Assembly: GCA_050742155.1 (NCBI GenBank) | Contig: JBOGFC010000227.1 | Location: 1-13,068 of the forward strand | DNA from: JBOGFC01 sp050742155 | GTDB lineage: Bacteria; Actinomycetota; Acidimicrobiia; Spongiisociales; JALYHC01 | Length of the DNA: 13,068 nucleotides | Direction of reading: 5' to 3' | Part shown: piece after piece, positions 7,415 to 12,511 of the stretch | Position numbering within the stretch: the stretch's first letter is position 1 | Layout of the letters: each line of letters starts with the position of its first letter | Program-made: the position numbers and the translations under genes | Notes under the pieces: generated by a model | Told to the model about the DNA's origin: nothing | The model's input: the letters and a program-made list of their open reading frames with translations, nothing else | Databases searched by the model: none

Positions 7415-7431
7415 CGCGCCTCTCCGGCGCG
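7415..7431. terminator. GC-rich hairpin after the E1-GNAT operon, possible terminator
   Basis: CGCGCC (7415-7420) and GGCGCG (7426-7431) pair across the loop TCTCC, about 50 bp after the GNAT stop. There is no T-run, so it would be a tract-less hairpin of a type often proposed in actinobacteria. A short AACCC-G-GGGTT palindrome lies at 7400-7410 just upstream. Confidence 0.35.
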
Positions 7432-7432
7432 T

Positions 7433-7467
7433 AACCGCCCGCGGTTCACGCCCAACCGCCCGCGGTT
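7433..7467. repeat. Two identical 14-bp palindromes, 21-bp period, candidate operator pair
   Basis: AACCGCCCGCGGTT occurs at 7433-7446 and again at 7454-7467. Each copy is an inverted repeat (AACCGC/GCGGTT around CC). The 21-bp period equals two helical turns, putting both on the same face of DNA. The downstream edge is about 41 bp before the presumed transcription start at 7508, a position typical of an activator or a repressor at the -35 region. Confidence 0.5.
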
Positions 7468-7495
7468 GATTTCTGCAGACCAGAACCAGGGGGAT

Positions 7496-7501
7496 TAGCG
7501 T
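7496..7501 (+). promoter_or_regulatory. Putative -10 box (TAGCGT), leaderless aminotransferase-like transcript
   Basis: TAGCGT fits TANNNT and lies exactly 6 bp before GTG 7508. No good -35 hexamer is seen at the usual spacing, which would suit activator dependence through the palindromes upstream. Confidence 0.42.
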
Positions 7502-7507
7502 GGGGCC

Positions 7508-8617
7508 GTGCTGGCCGCATTGAACCCGCCCCCTCGCTACCTCCTCGGCCCGGGGCCCGCCCCGGTGGAGCCCTCCGTCCTGGCGGCGATGGGCCGGCCG
7601 CTTCTCGGCCGGGACGACCCCGAGTTCGTGCGGATCGTCGACCAGGTGCTCGACGGGCTGAGATCGGCCTTTCGCACCGCCAACCGGCTCACCCTGGCCC
7701 TGCCGGGGAGCTCCGCAACGGCGATGGAGGCTGCGTTGGCCAACGTGATCCAGGCCGACGACCCGGTGGTAGTGGGAGTCAACGGGCTGGGAGGCCAGCG
7801 TATGGCAGAGGCGGCCCGCCGGGCCGGCTGGCGGGTGAGCGAGGTGACCGCCCCTTGGGGGCGGACGATCCCCACAGAGCAACTCGCCGAGACGGCCCGT
7901 CAGCGAGGTGCCAAGGTGGTGGCGGTGGTGCACGCCGACGGGTCGACCGGGGCGCGCCAGGCCGTGGAGGAGCTGCGAGATGCGCTGGGCGGGGAGCGCC
8001 TGCTGGTCGTCGACGGAGCGGTCTCCCTGGCGGGCATCCCCCTCGAGGTCGAGGCCTGGGGCATCGACGCCTGCTTCTCGGTCACCGATCAGTGCCTGAG
8101 CGCCCCGCCCGGGCTGGCTCTGGTGACGTTCTCCCGCCGGGTCGAAGATCTGCTCGGCAAGCGGACCGAGCCGGTACGCAGCTGGCACCTCGACCTGGGC
8201 CGCCTGCGGGACGCTCCCGACTCACTACCGGCCAACCTCATCTACGGGCTCCACGAGGGGCTGCGCCTGGTGGAGCGCGAAGGGCTCGAGGCGCGCTGGA
8301 AGCGCCATGCCGAGGCCGGCCGGTTCCTCCAGGAATCACTCGAGGAGCTGGGGTTCGACATCCTGGCCTCGCCCGGCCAGCGGGTCCCTCAGCTGACCGT
8401 GGCCCGACTGCCGGAGGGGATCGACGACGACTTGCGCCACGTGCTGCTGGAGGACTTCGACATCGCGGTGGGCAGCGGACTTGGTGAGCTGGCCGGCCGG
8501 GCCTGGCGTATCGGCCTGATGGGTTTCGGAGCCCGGCGGGAGCACGCCCTCCGGCTCCTGCAGGCCCTGCGGGCGCTGCTCTCCATCCCTGGGGGCCTCG
8601 CCCGGGCAAGGAGATAG
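7508..8617 (+). CDS. Alanine-glyoxylate/serine-pyruvate aminotransferase homologue lacking the PLP lysine
   Basis: The 369-residue product has the length and fold signature of class V aminotransferases of the AGT type: N-terminal 'YLLGPGPAPVEPSVL', 'LPGSSATAMEAALANVI', 'VVDGAVSLAGIPLEVEAWGID', 'SAPPGLALVTFS' and 'WRIGLMGFGARREHAL'. The ring-nitrogen Asp (D169) and substrate-carboxylate Arg (R334) are kept. The Schiff-base Lys, expected in 'SQKAL' before 'APPG', is Gln: the sequence reads 'TDQCLSAPPG' with Q195. Aligned by eye with human AGT, the stacking Trp108 is G95, and the phosphate contacts Tyr260 and Thr263 are Pro237 and Leu240. The frame is intact, so this is not a decayed pseudogene but probably a protein with another role, such as binding or regulation. 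GTG 7508 is the first start that preserves the family N-terminus, and the zinc-ribbon gene follows 2 bp later. Confidence 0.88.
   Translation: MLAALNPPPRYLLGPGPAPVEPSVLAAMGRPLLGRDDPEFVRIVDQVLDGLRSAFRTANRLTLALPGSSATAMEAALANVIQADDPVVVGVNGLGGQRMAEAARRAGWRVSEVTAPWGRTIPTEQLAETARQRGAKVVAVVHADGSTGARQAVEELRDALGGERLLVVDGAVSLAGIPLEVEAWGIDACFSVTDQCLSAPPGLALVTFSRRVEDLLGKRTEPVRSWHLDLGRLRDAPDSLPANLIYGLHEGLRLVEREGLEARWKRHAEAGRFLQESLEELGFDILASPGQRVPQLTVARLPEGIDDDLRHVLLEDFDIAVGSGLGELAGRAWRIGLMGFGARREHALRLLQALRALLSIPGGLARARR
8608..8613 (+). promoter_or_regulatory. Shine-Dalgarno AAGGAG that decides a CTG start
   Basis: AAGGAG ends 6 nt before CTG 8620, ideal spacing. No ATG, GTG or TTG lies at that distance in any frame that encodes protein. 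Confidence 0.6.
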
Positions 8618-8619
8618 CG

Positions 8620-8934
8620 CTGGCCAGCACCTGCTCCTCCTGCCAGGCGGAGATCGCCGACCCCCATGCGGAGTTTTGCCCCTCCTGCGGGACATCACTG
8701 CCTCCCGGCGAACCTGTTCCGCTCGCCCAGACGGCCGGTCCCGGACCGGTGCCCAGCCGCCTGGCTCCCCCGAGCGCTGAGTTCCGCTGGCGGGACGCCT
8801 CGGAGCGTCAGAAGTGGATCATGACCTGGGGGATCACCTGGCGCCAGTGGGTGGCCGGGCTGGTGATTTGGGTGGTCTTCTTGATCATCTTCCTGCTCCT
8901 GGCGGCGATGCTCGGGGGATTCGCCGACTTCTGA
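8620..8934 (+). CDS. Zinc-ribbon, single-pass membrane protein with probable CTG start
   Basis: Reading from CTG 8620 gives 104 residues. Residues 5-23 form a zinc ribbon, 'CSSC' then 'CPSC' 11 residues later (C5, C8, C20, C23), of the short type found at the N-terminus of many bacterial membrane proteins. A Pro-rich linker (about 25-55) precedes a Trp-containing amphipathic stretch and one strongly hydrophobic segment (about 79-98, 'VAGLVIWVVFLIIFLLLAAM') ending nearly at the C-terminus, so the ribbon probably faces the cytoplasm. AAGGAG with 6-nt spacing supports the CTG, and the start lies 2 bp after the aminotransferase-like stop, implying coupled translation. The first conventional start (GTG 8749) would delete the whole ribbon and has no ribosome site. 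Function unknown; a small adaptor or anchor for its operon partner is conceivable. Confidence 0.75.
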   Translation: MASTCSSCQAEIADPHAEFCPSCGTSLPPGEPVPLAQTAGPGPVPSRLAPPSAEFRWRDASERQKWIMTWGITWRQWVAGLVIWVVFLIIFLLLAAMLGGFADF

Positions 8935-8941
8935 GCCCGGC

Positions 8942-8947
8942 TAGCCT
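8942..8947 (+). promoter_or_regulatory. Putative -10 box (TAGCCT) before the Nfu-like gene
   Basis: TAGCCT lies 8 bp before ATG 8956 in the 21-bp gap after the zinc-ribbon gene. The Nfu-like gene has no ribosome site, so a leaderless or nearly leaderless transcript is possible. Confidence 0.33.
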
Positions 8948-8955
8948 GCCCGGGC

Positions 8956-9213
8956 ATGCCGGTGATCATCGAAGCCACCCCCAACCCCAACGCCATGAAG
9001 TTCTCCGTGGGCAAGCCGGTCGACGGGCCCCACACCTTCGTGGCCGGACACGACACCGACCACCCCCTCGCCCGTGCATTGCTCGAGCTGCCGGAGGTGA
9101 CCAGCGTCTTCATGACGGCCGACTTCGTCACCCTCTCCAAGACCCCACAGGGGGAATGGCAGGAGATCGCCCCTCGCGCCCAGCGGCTCCTCGAGGAGCA
9201 GTTCGGGGCTTAG
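8956..9213 (+). CDS. Stand-alone Nfu/NifU N-terminal domain protein
   Basis: The 85-residue product matches the Nfu N-terminal domain. It starts 'MPVIIEATPNPNAMKFSVG' (the TPNPN-x2-KF motif), continues 'DHPLARALLELPEVTSVFMTADFVTLSK' in the usual strand-helix order and ends with a helix. In full-length Nfu this domain precedes a CxxC domain that carries an Fe-S cluster. Here there is no cysteine at all, so it cannot hold a cluster itself and is more likely a helper or target-binding piece. Lone Nfu_N proteins are common in actinobacteria. It lies 21 bp after the zinc-ribbon gene and ends ahead of the large inverted repeat. No Shine-Dalgarno is seen. Confidence 0.88.
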   Translation: MPVIIEATPNPNAMKFSVGKPVDGPHTFVAGHDTDHPLARALLELPEVTSVFMTADFVTLSKTPQGEWQEIAPRAQRLLEEQFGA

Positions 9214-9226
9214 CCGGGGCCCCCCC

Positions 9227-9262
9227 CCGGCCGATTTGGCGCCCCGCCGGCCGTTTTGGCGC
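9227..9262. repeat. Tandem 16-bp direct repeat, 20-bp period
   Basis: CCGGCCGATTTGGCGC (9227-9242) is repeated as CCGGCCGTTTTGGCGC (9247-9262) with one difference. The second copy runs into the left arm of the inverted repeat, and its core (CGTTTTGGCGC) recurs inverted at 9293-9303. A run of nine C precedes it (9220-9228). Confidence 0.6.
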
Positions 9263-9303
9263 GCAAGAATCACACCCTGGTGTGAAGTTTGCGCGCCAAA
9301 ACG
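9252..9303. terminator. Long inverted repeat between converging genes, likely bidirectional terminator or intergenic repeat
   Basis: Arms at 9252-9276 and 9279-9303 are symmetric about 9277.5. The outer 15 bp are perfect (CGTTTTGGCGCGCAA with its complement), a 3-bp mismatch follows, and the inner 7 bp are perfect (TCACACC/GGTGTGA) around CT. It lies 38 bp after the Nfu stop and 6 bp before the stop of the opposing methyltransferase-like gene, so a transcript from either side would form the stem. There is no T-tract. A family of dispersed repeats is an alternative. Confidence 0.6.
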
Positions 9304-9309
9304 CTCAGA

Positions 9310-10032
9310 TCAGATCGGCTTGAACCCCCGGGTCACGTGCCAGGGCTCCCGCTCGAAGATCAGGCCGCCGTCCGCCAGGCCCGGGAGCAGCCGGCCGAGC
9401 TCGTCGAGAAGGTGATCCAGCTGGCCGTCGGTCATGAGGTCGCTGCTCCGCCATCCGCCCTCGCGCACAAAGCGAAGATATGCCTCCGGGTCGGCGAATT
9501 CCTCGAGCTCCTCGTCGACGTCGTAGGCGTCCACGTCCTTGAAGCCGGCCCTAACCACCTCCACGTCTATCCGGGCCGAGTCCACGTGCCGGCGAGCCTC
9601 CAGCTCGAGGAGATCCGGGAAGAGGCGGTATTGCACCCGGGAGGGATAGCGCGTGGTGGTCCCGCTCATGAGAAGCTTCAGGCTCAGGTCGGTAACCAGG
9701 ATTCCAGCGCCCGGCGCGAGCACCCGGTAGGCCTCCCGTAGGGCACCCACCAGCGAGGCCTGGTTGGGGACCGCATGGCGGAGCACCACCAGGCCTACAC
9801 TCCCGTCCGGCCAGCCGATCGCTGAGGGCCCGGCCTCGTCGATCACCTCCTCGTGCGTGAGCGCCGCAAAGCCCTGCCGGCGGTGGGCAACGGGAGGGGC
9901 CCCGGCCGCTTGGTAGGCGTCGGCCAGCAGGCCGGCATCTTCACCAATGACCAGGGTCGTCTCTCCCCACTGCAAGCCGAGCTCTCGAAGGATGGTCACC
10001 CACCCCGCCCACACCCTTCTCGTGGTGGCCAC
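9310..10032 (-). CDS. SAM-dependent methyltransferase-like protein
   Basis: The 240-residue product has the layout of class I methyltransferases: a strand 'ETTLVIGEDAGLLADAY' in the place of motif I, acidic 'GWPDGSVGLVVLRHAV' in the place of motif IV, and 'ALREAYRVLAPGAGILVTDLSL', the characteristic post-IV helix and strand. It then has a C-terminal extension of acidic helices ('DVDEELEEFADPEAYLRFV'). Motif I usually reads GxGxG; GEDAG keeps only two glycines, so S-adenosylmethionine binding is not assured. No substrate can be inferred. The start is GTG 10032, without ribosome site; a TACAAT box 8 bp upstream fits a leaderless internal promoter. The gene lies 18 bp after the membrane-protein gene on the same strand, so read-through is also likely. 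Confidence 0.72.
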   Translation of the reverse strand: MATTRRVWAGWVTILRELGLQWGETTLVIGEDAGLLADAYQAAGAPPVAHRRQGFAALTHEEVIDEAGPSAIGWPDGSVGLVVLRHAVPNQASLVGALREAYRVLAPGAGILVTDLSLKLLMSGTTTRYPSRVQYRLFPDLLELEARRHVDSARIDVEVVRAGFKDVDAYDVDEELEEFADPEAYLRFVREGGWRSSDLMTDGQLDHLLDELGRLLPGLADGGLIFEREPWHVTRGFKPI

Positions 10033-10040
10033 GGGCGGGG

Positions 10041-10046
10041 ATTGTA
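10041..10046 (-). promoter_or_regulatory. Putative -10 box (TACAAT) before the methyltransferase-like gene
   Basis: TACAAT is a near-consensus -10 hexamer, 8 bp before GTG 10032. It overlaps one arm of a palindrome, TAGAGC/GCTCTA (10045-10050 and 10056-10061), that covers the stop of the upstream gene. Confidence 0.38.
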
Positions 10047-10050
10047 GAGC

Positions 10051-10932
10051 TCAGGGCTCTAGCCAAGGAGGAGAGGGGACCACCCCGGTTTCGTCCAGCC
10101 ACAACGCCAGCGGCCAGCGGGTCCCGGCCGAATCGGCCACCGAGACCACCACCCTCCAGCCGGCCCCCGCCCCGGTCGAGCTCAGCACCTCGGGCGATTC
10201 CCCCCATTCCGAGGCCTGGGCCAGTGCTGCCTCCAGGACGGCAGGCGGAGCAGGCGCCCCCTCGGCCGGCCAGCCGCCGGGCTCGAGGTCCGCCGGCAAG
10301 GGTGCCGGGGCGGGGAGATCGGTCACCGCCGATGCGCCGTCCGGCCCCACCGCGACCACCACCTCGACGGCCCGCACCGGCAGCCGGCGAAAGGCTCCCT
10401 CGGCCGGAGCTCCCAGGGCCCGATAGGCCACCGCCACCCGGAAGAGGCCCTCGCCCAGCCGCTCGACACGGAAGGCCCGGGCCCATTCCACGTAAGAGAG
10501 GCCGCCGCCGGGGTCGTCCTGGGGGAATGGAGGGAGCGGCCCTCCTTCCGGCAGGGCGGCCCGCACGGCCGTGCTGCCCCCCGGCTCGGCATCGGCGGTG
10601 AAGTAATCCGTGACGAACCACTCCGCCCGGGTGGCCGCCCATTGGTGATCCCGGTCGTCCGAGCCTGCCAGCAGGTCGGCCTCCGAGTAGAGCGGGAGCG
10701 TGGTGACCGGGGGCGGAGCCGGCACTTCTTCCGCCACTGCTGACGCGCTGGTCGGGGTAGCGGTTGCCTCCGGACGCCACACCGCCCGGGCGCCCACCGC
10801 TCCCAGGGCGGCGGCCACCACCGCCCCGGCCACCAGGTAAGCCAGCCAGGGACGGGACTCCTGGTGCCGGGCCACCAGGTCGGACCAGGGGATGAACTCG
10901 ACCTCCTCGGCGGGTTGGTGGTCGGTACTCAC
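10051..10932 (-). CDS. Single-pass membrane protein with extracytoplasmic domain, function unknown
   Basis: The 293-residue product has a short acidic cytoplasmic N-terminus ('EEVEFIPWSDLVARHQE'), one membrane helix (about 29-50, 'WLAYLVAGAVVAAALGAVGA'), a Thr/Ala/Pro-rich linker, and a beta-rich extracytoplasmic domain ('EWFVTDYFTADAEPGG', 'YVEWARAFRVERLGEGLFRVAV', 'LPVRAVEVVVAVGPDG'). The alternating strands after the anchor recall NTF2-like domains of VirB8/TcpC-type proteins, but that is only an impression and no conjugation genes are near. Its GTG start overlaps the stop of the LysM gene as GTGA (10929-10932), so the two are translationally coupled and probably act together at the envelope. 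The start is otherwise without a clear ribosome site. Confidence 0.78.
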   Translation of the reverse strand: MSTDHQPAEEVEFIPWSDLVARHQESRPWLAYLVAGAVVAAALGAVGARAVWRPEATATPTSASAVAEEVPAPPPVTTLPLYSEADLLAGSDDRDHQWAATRAEWFVTDYFTADAEPGGSTAVRAALPEGGPLPPFPQDDPGGGLSYVEWARAFRVERLGEGLFRVAVAYRALGAPAEGAFRRLPVRAVEVVVAVGPDGASAVTDLPAPAPLPADLEPGGWPAEGAPAPPAVLEAALAQASEWGESPEVLSSTGAGAGWRVVVSVADSAGTRWPLALWLDETGVVPSPPWLEP

Positions 10933-11378
10933 CGCTCGGGCAGCACCAGCACCTGCCCGGGAAAGATCAGGTCGGGATCATCGCCCACCACCGACCGGTT
11001 GGCGGCATAGATGGCTCGCCAGTACCGGTCCACCTCGGCGTCGGCGGGACTCTGGCTCGCCTCGCTCAGGGCACGGCAGGCGATCGCCCACAGCGAGTCC
11101 CCCGGACGCACCCGGTACGTTCGGGCTCCGTCCGGTGAACCATCCTCCGCAGGACCGGCCCCGGGTGCCGGCTCGCTGGGCTCTTCCCAGCGGACGGTCG
11201 GAGGCAGCACCTGGGCGCCGGCCGGTATGGAACGCAGGGCCACCATCGCCAGCGAGATGCCGCCCACCCGGAGGACCCACCGGTCCGGGTCGGGCTTCAG
11301 TCGTCGCAGGGCGGCAATTGCCGGAGGAAGTCCACAGAGGGCGGCCGCCGCGGCTGCCAAGGCAGCAGCGGGCTCCAT
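10929..11378 (-). CDS. LysM-domain membrane protein
   Basis: The 149-residue product has two hydrophobic N-terminal segments (about 3-22, Ala-rich, and about 35-50, 'WVLRVGGISLAMVAL'), a Pro/Glu/Gly linker, and a C-terminal LysM domain (about 87-148) opening 'TYRVRPGDSLWAIACRALSE' and closing 'DDPDLIFPGQVLVLPE'. LysM binds N-acetylglucosamine-containing cell wall polymers, so the protein is probably anchored in the membrane with LysM facing peptidoglycan. The insert between the first helix and 'IYAANRSVVG' is longer than in minimal LysM repeats. The ATG at 11378 has TAGGTT 6 bp upstream and no Shine-Dalgarno. It begins 54 bp after the moaA stop and is followed by a coupled membrane-protein gene. 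Confidence 0.87.
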   Translation of the reverse strand: MEPAAALAAAAAALCGLPPAIAALRRLKPDPDRWVLRVGGISLAMVALRSIPAGAQVLPPTVRWEEPSEPAPGAGPAEDGSPDGARTYRVRPGDSLWAIACRALSEASQSPADAEVDRYWRAIYAANRSVVGDDPDLIFPGQVLVLPER

Positions 11379-11384
11379 GCCGTC

Positions 11385-11390
11385 AACCTA
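11385..11390 (-). promoter_or_regulatory. Putative -10 box (TAGGTT), leaderless LysM transcript
   Basis: TAGGTT lies 6 bp before ATG 11378 in the 54-bp gap after moaA. The spacer GACGGC resembles the GACGGT between the moaA -10 box and its ATG. Confidence 0.42.
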
Positions 11391-11432
11391 TAGCCGATGG
11401 CAGACGGGATCAAGAGGGTCGTGGCGGAGTCC

Positions 11433-12413
11433 TCAGCCGCCGATCTGGCTCATCGACTTGGCAGGGCGCACGAAGTCCGGCTGGTTGATACGGTGGCCCT
11501 CTTCCTTGCCCCACACCCAGCCGAGGATGGCCTCCTCGATGGCCTCTCGTCCGGCGCCCGATCGCACCATCCCCTTGAGGTCCAGTTCCTCCAGGGAGAA
11601 CAGGCAGGTGCGGAGCGCCCCGTCGGCGGTGATGCGCAGCCGGTTGCAGGTGGAGCAGAAGGGCTCCGTGACGGAGGGGATCACCCCCACCGTCCCCCCG
11701 CCCTCGAGCCGGTAAGTGGTGGCCGGTTCGGGCGATTCTTGCTGCGCCCGATCGGCCAGGCCCACCTCGGCTTCGATGGCCTCCAACATCTCCCGGGCGG
11801 CCACCACGTTGGTGCGGCTCCATTCGTTCTGGGCATCGAGGGGCATGAACTCGATGAACCTGACCTCGTAGCCGGTTTGCCCGGCCCAGCGGGCCAGCTC
11901 CACCACCTCGTCGTCGTTGCGGCCCCGCATCACCACCACATTCACCTTGACCGGCCGCAGCCCCACCTGCTCGGCGACCCGCAAGCCCTCCAGCACCTGC
12001 TCCAGGGCGTCCCGGCGGGTGATCTCGGCGAAGCGGTCCCGCCGCAAGGTATCCAGGCTGACGTTCACCCGGTCGAGGCCGGCCTCCCGCAGCGGGGCGG
12101 CATACCGGGAAAGGAGCACGCCATTGGTGGTCAACGCCAAGTCGAGGTGGTCGCCCAACGAGCGGACCATCCGCACCAGGGTGGCCAGATCCCGCCGCAC
12201 CAGGGGCTCCCCTCCCGTGAAGCGGATGGTGCGCACTCCCAGGCCGACCAGGATCTCCGTGAGCGAGAAGAGCTCCTCGTAGCTGAGCACCTCCTCCTTG
12301 GGGAGCCAGGGCAAGCCTTCTTCGGGCATGCAGTACACGCAACGAAAGTTGCAGCGATCGGTGACGGAGATGCGTAGGTCGTCCGCCACCCGGCCGAAGC
12401 GATCCACGAGCAT
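11433..12413 (-). CDS. moaA: GTP 3',8-cyclase MoaA, molybdenum cofactor synthesis
   Basis: MoaA is the radical-SAM enzyme that, with MoaC, turns GTP into cyclic pyranopterin monophosphate in the first step of molybdenum cofactor synthesis. The 326-residue length is typical. The N-terminal cluster motif is C21-x3-C25-x2-C28 ('TDRCNFRCVYC'), followed by 'IRFTGGEPLVRRDL' (SAM binding), 'LTTNGVLLSRYA' and 'VNVSLDTL'. The C-terminal second 4Fe-4S cluster has C-x2-C-x13-C ('PFCSTCNRLRIT', 'RTCLF'), and the protein ends in the Gly-Gly tail needed for activity. ATG 12413 gives the standard N-terminus 'VDRFGRVADDLRISVTDRC'. There is no Shine-Dalgarno; TAGCGT lies 8 bp upstream. No other mo-cofactor gene is in the window. 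Confidence 0.97.
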   Translation of the reverse strand: MLVDRFGRVADDLRISVTDRCNFRCVYCMPEEGLPWLPKEEVLSYEELFSLTEILVGLGVRTIRFTGGEPLVRRDLATLVRMVRSLGDHLDLALTTNGVLLSRYAAPLREAGLDRVNVSLDTLRRDRFAEITRRDALEQVLEGLRVAEQVGLRPVKVNVVVMRGRNDDEVVELARWAGQTGYEVRFIEFMPLDAQNEWSRTNVVAAREMLEAIEAEVGLADRAQQESPEPATTYRLEGGGTVGVIPSVTEPFCSTCNRLRITADGALRTCLFSLEELDLKGMVRSGAGREAIEEAILGWVWGKEEGHRINQPDFVRPAKSMSQIGG

Positions 12414-12421
12414 TGACCGTC

Positions 12422-12427
12422 ACGCTA
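12422..12427 (-). promoter_or_regulatory. Putative -10 box (TAGCGT) of moaA
   Basis: TAGCGT lies 8 bp before the moaA ATG, so the leader would be at most about two bases. This leaves no room for a molybdenum-cofactor riboswitch. Confidence 0.4.
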
Positions 12428-12444
12428 CTCGGTCGGCCGGCCTA

Positions 12445-12481
12445 GGGGATCTCCCCACCCCCCCTCCCCGCGAGCGGGGAG
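12445..12481. promoter_or_regulatory. Two palindromes in the divergent moaA / coiled-coil-gene spacer
   Basis: GGGGA-TC-TCCCC (12445-12456) and CTCCCCGC-GA-GCGGGGAG (12464-12481) lie between the two divergent -10 boxes. The first overlaps the expected moaA -35 position and the second that of the plus-strand gene. They may be operators or simply hairpin-forming GC-rich DNA. Confidence 0.35.
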
Positions 12482-12497
12482 AGGCAATCAAGGGGAC

Positions 12498-12503
12498 TAC
12501 CCT
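12498..12503 (+). promoter_or_regulatory. Putative -10 box (TACCCT) of the coiled-coil protein gene
   Basis: TACCCT lies 8 bp before GTG 12512. The AAGGGG at 12490-12495 is too far from either GTG 12512 or ATG 12518 to act as a ribosome site, so a leaderless start is favoured. Confidence 0.35.
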
Positions 12504-12511
12504 CTGAGCCC

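Noticed and set aside
7433..7467. CRISPR-like short direct repeats (also 9227-9262)
   Set aside because: Only two copies each, with 4-7 bp between them and no spacer of CRISPR size.
6380..8188. A 602-residue open frame on the minus strand across the GNAT and aminotransferase-like genes
   Set aside because: It is antisense to two genes with clear family motifs, and its composition (Arg/Gly/Pro/His-rich, no domain) is that of a high-GC shadow frame.
7508..8617. Aminotransferase-like gene as a decaying pseudogene
   Set aside because: The frame is full length with no stop or frameshift, conserved motifs flank the changed residues, and the next gene is tightly coupled.
9216..9228. G4-C9 run as a possible G-quadruplex or phase-variable tract
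   Set aside because: It is a single run outside any coding region and promoter; a quadruplex needs four runs. Its length may also be unreliable in sequencing.
11410..12423. Long open frames on both strands across the moaA region other than moaA itself
   Set aside because: MoaA has every expected motif over the same bases; the others are repetitive Arg/Gly-rich shadows.
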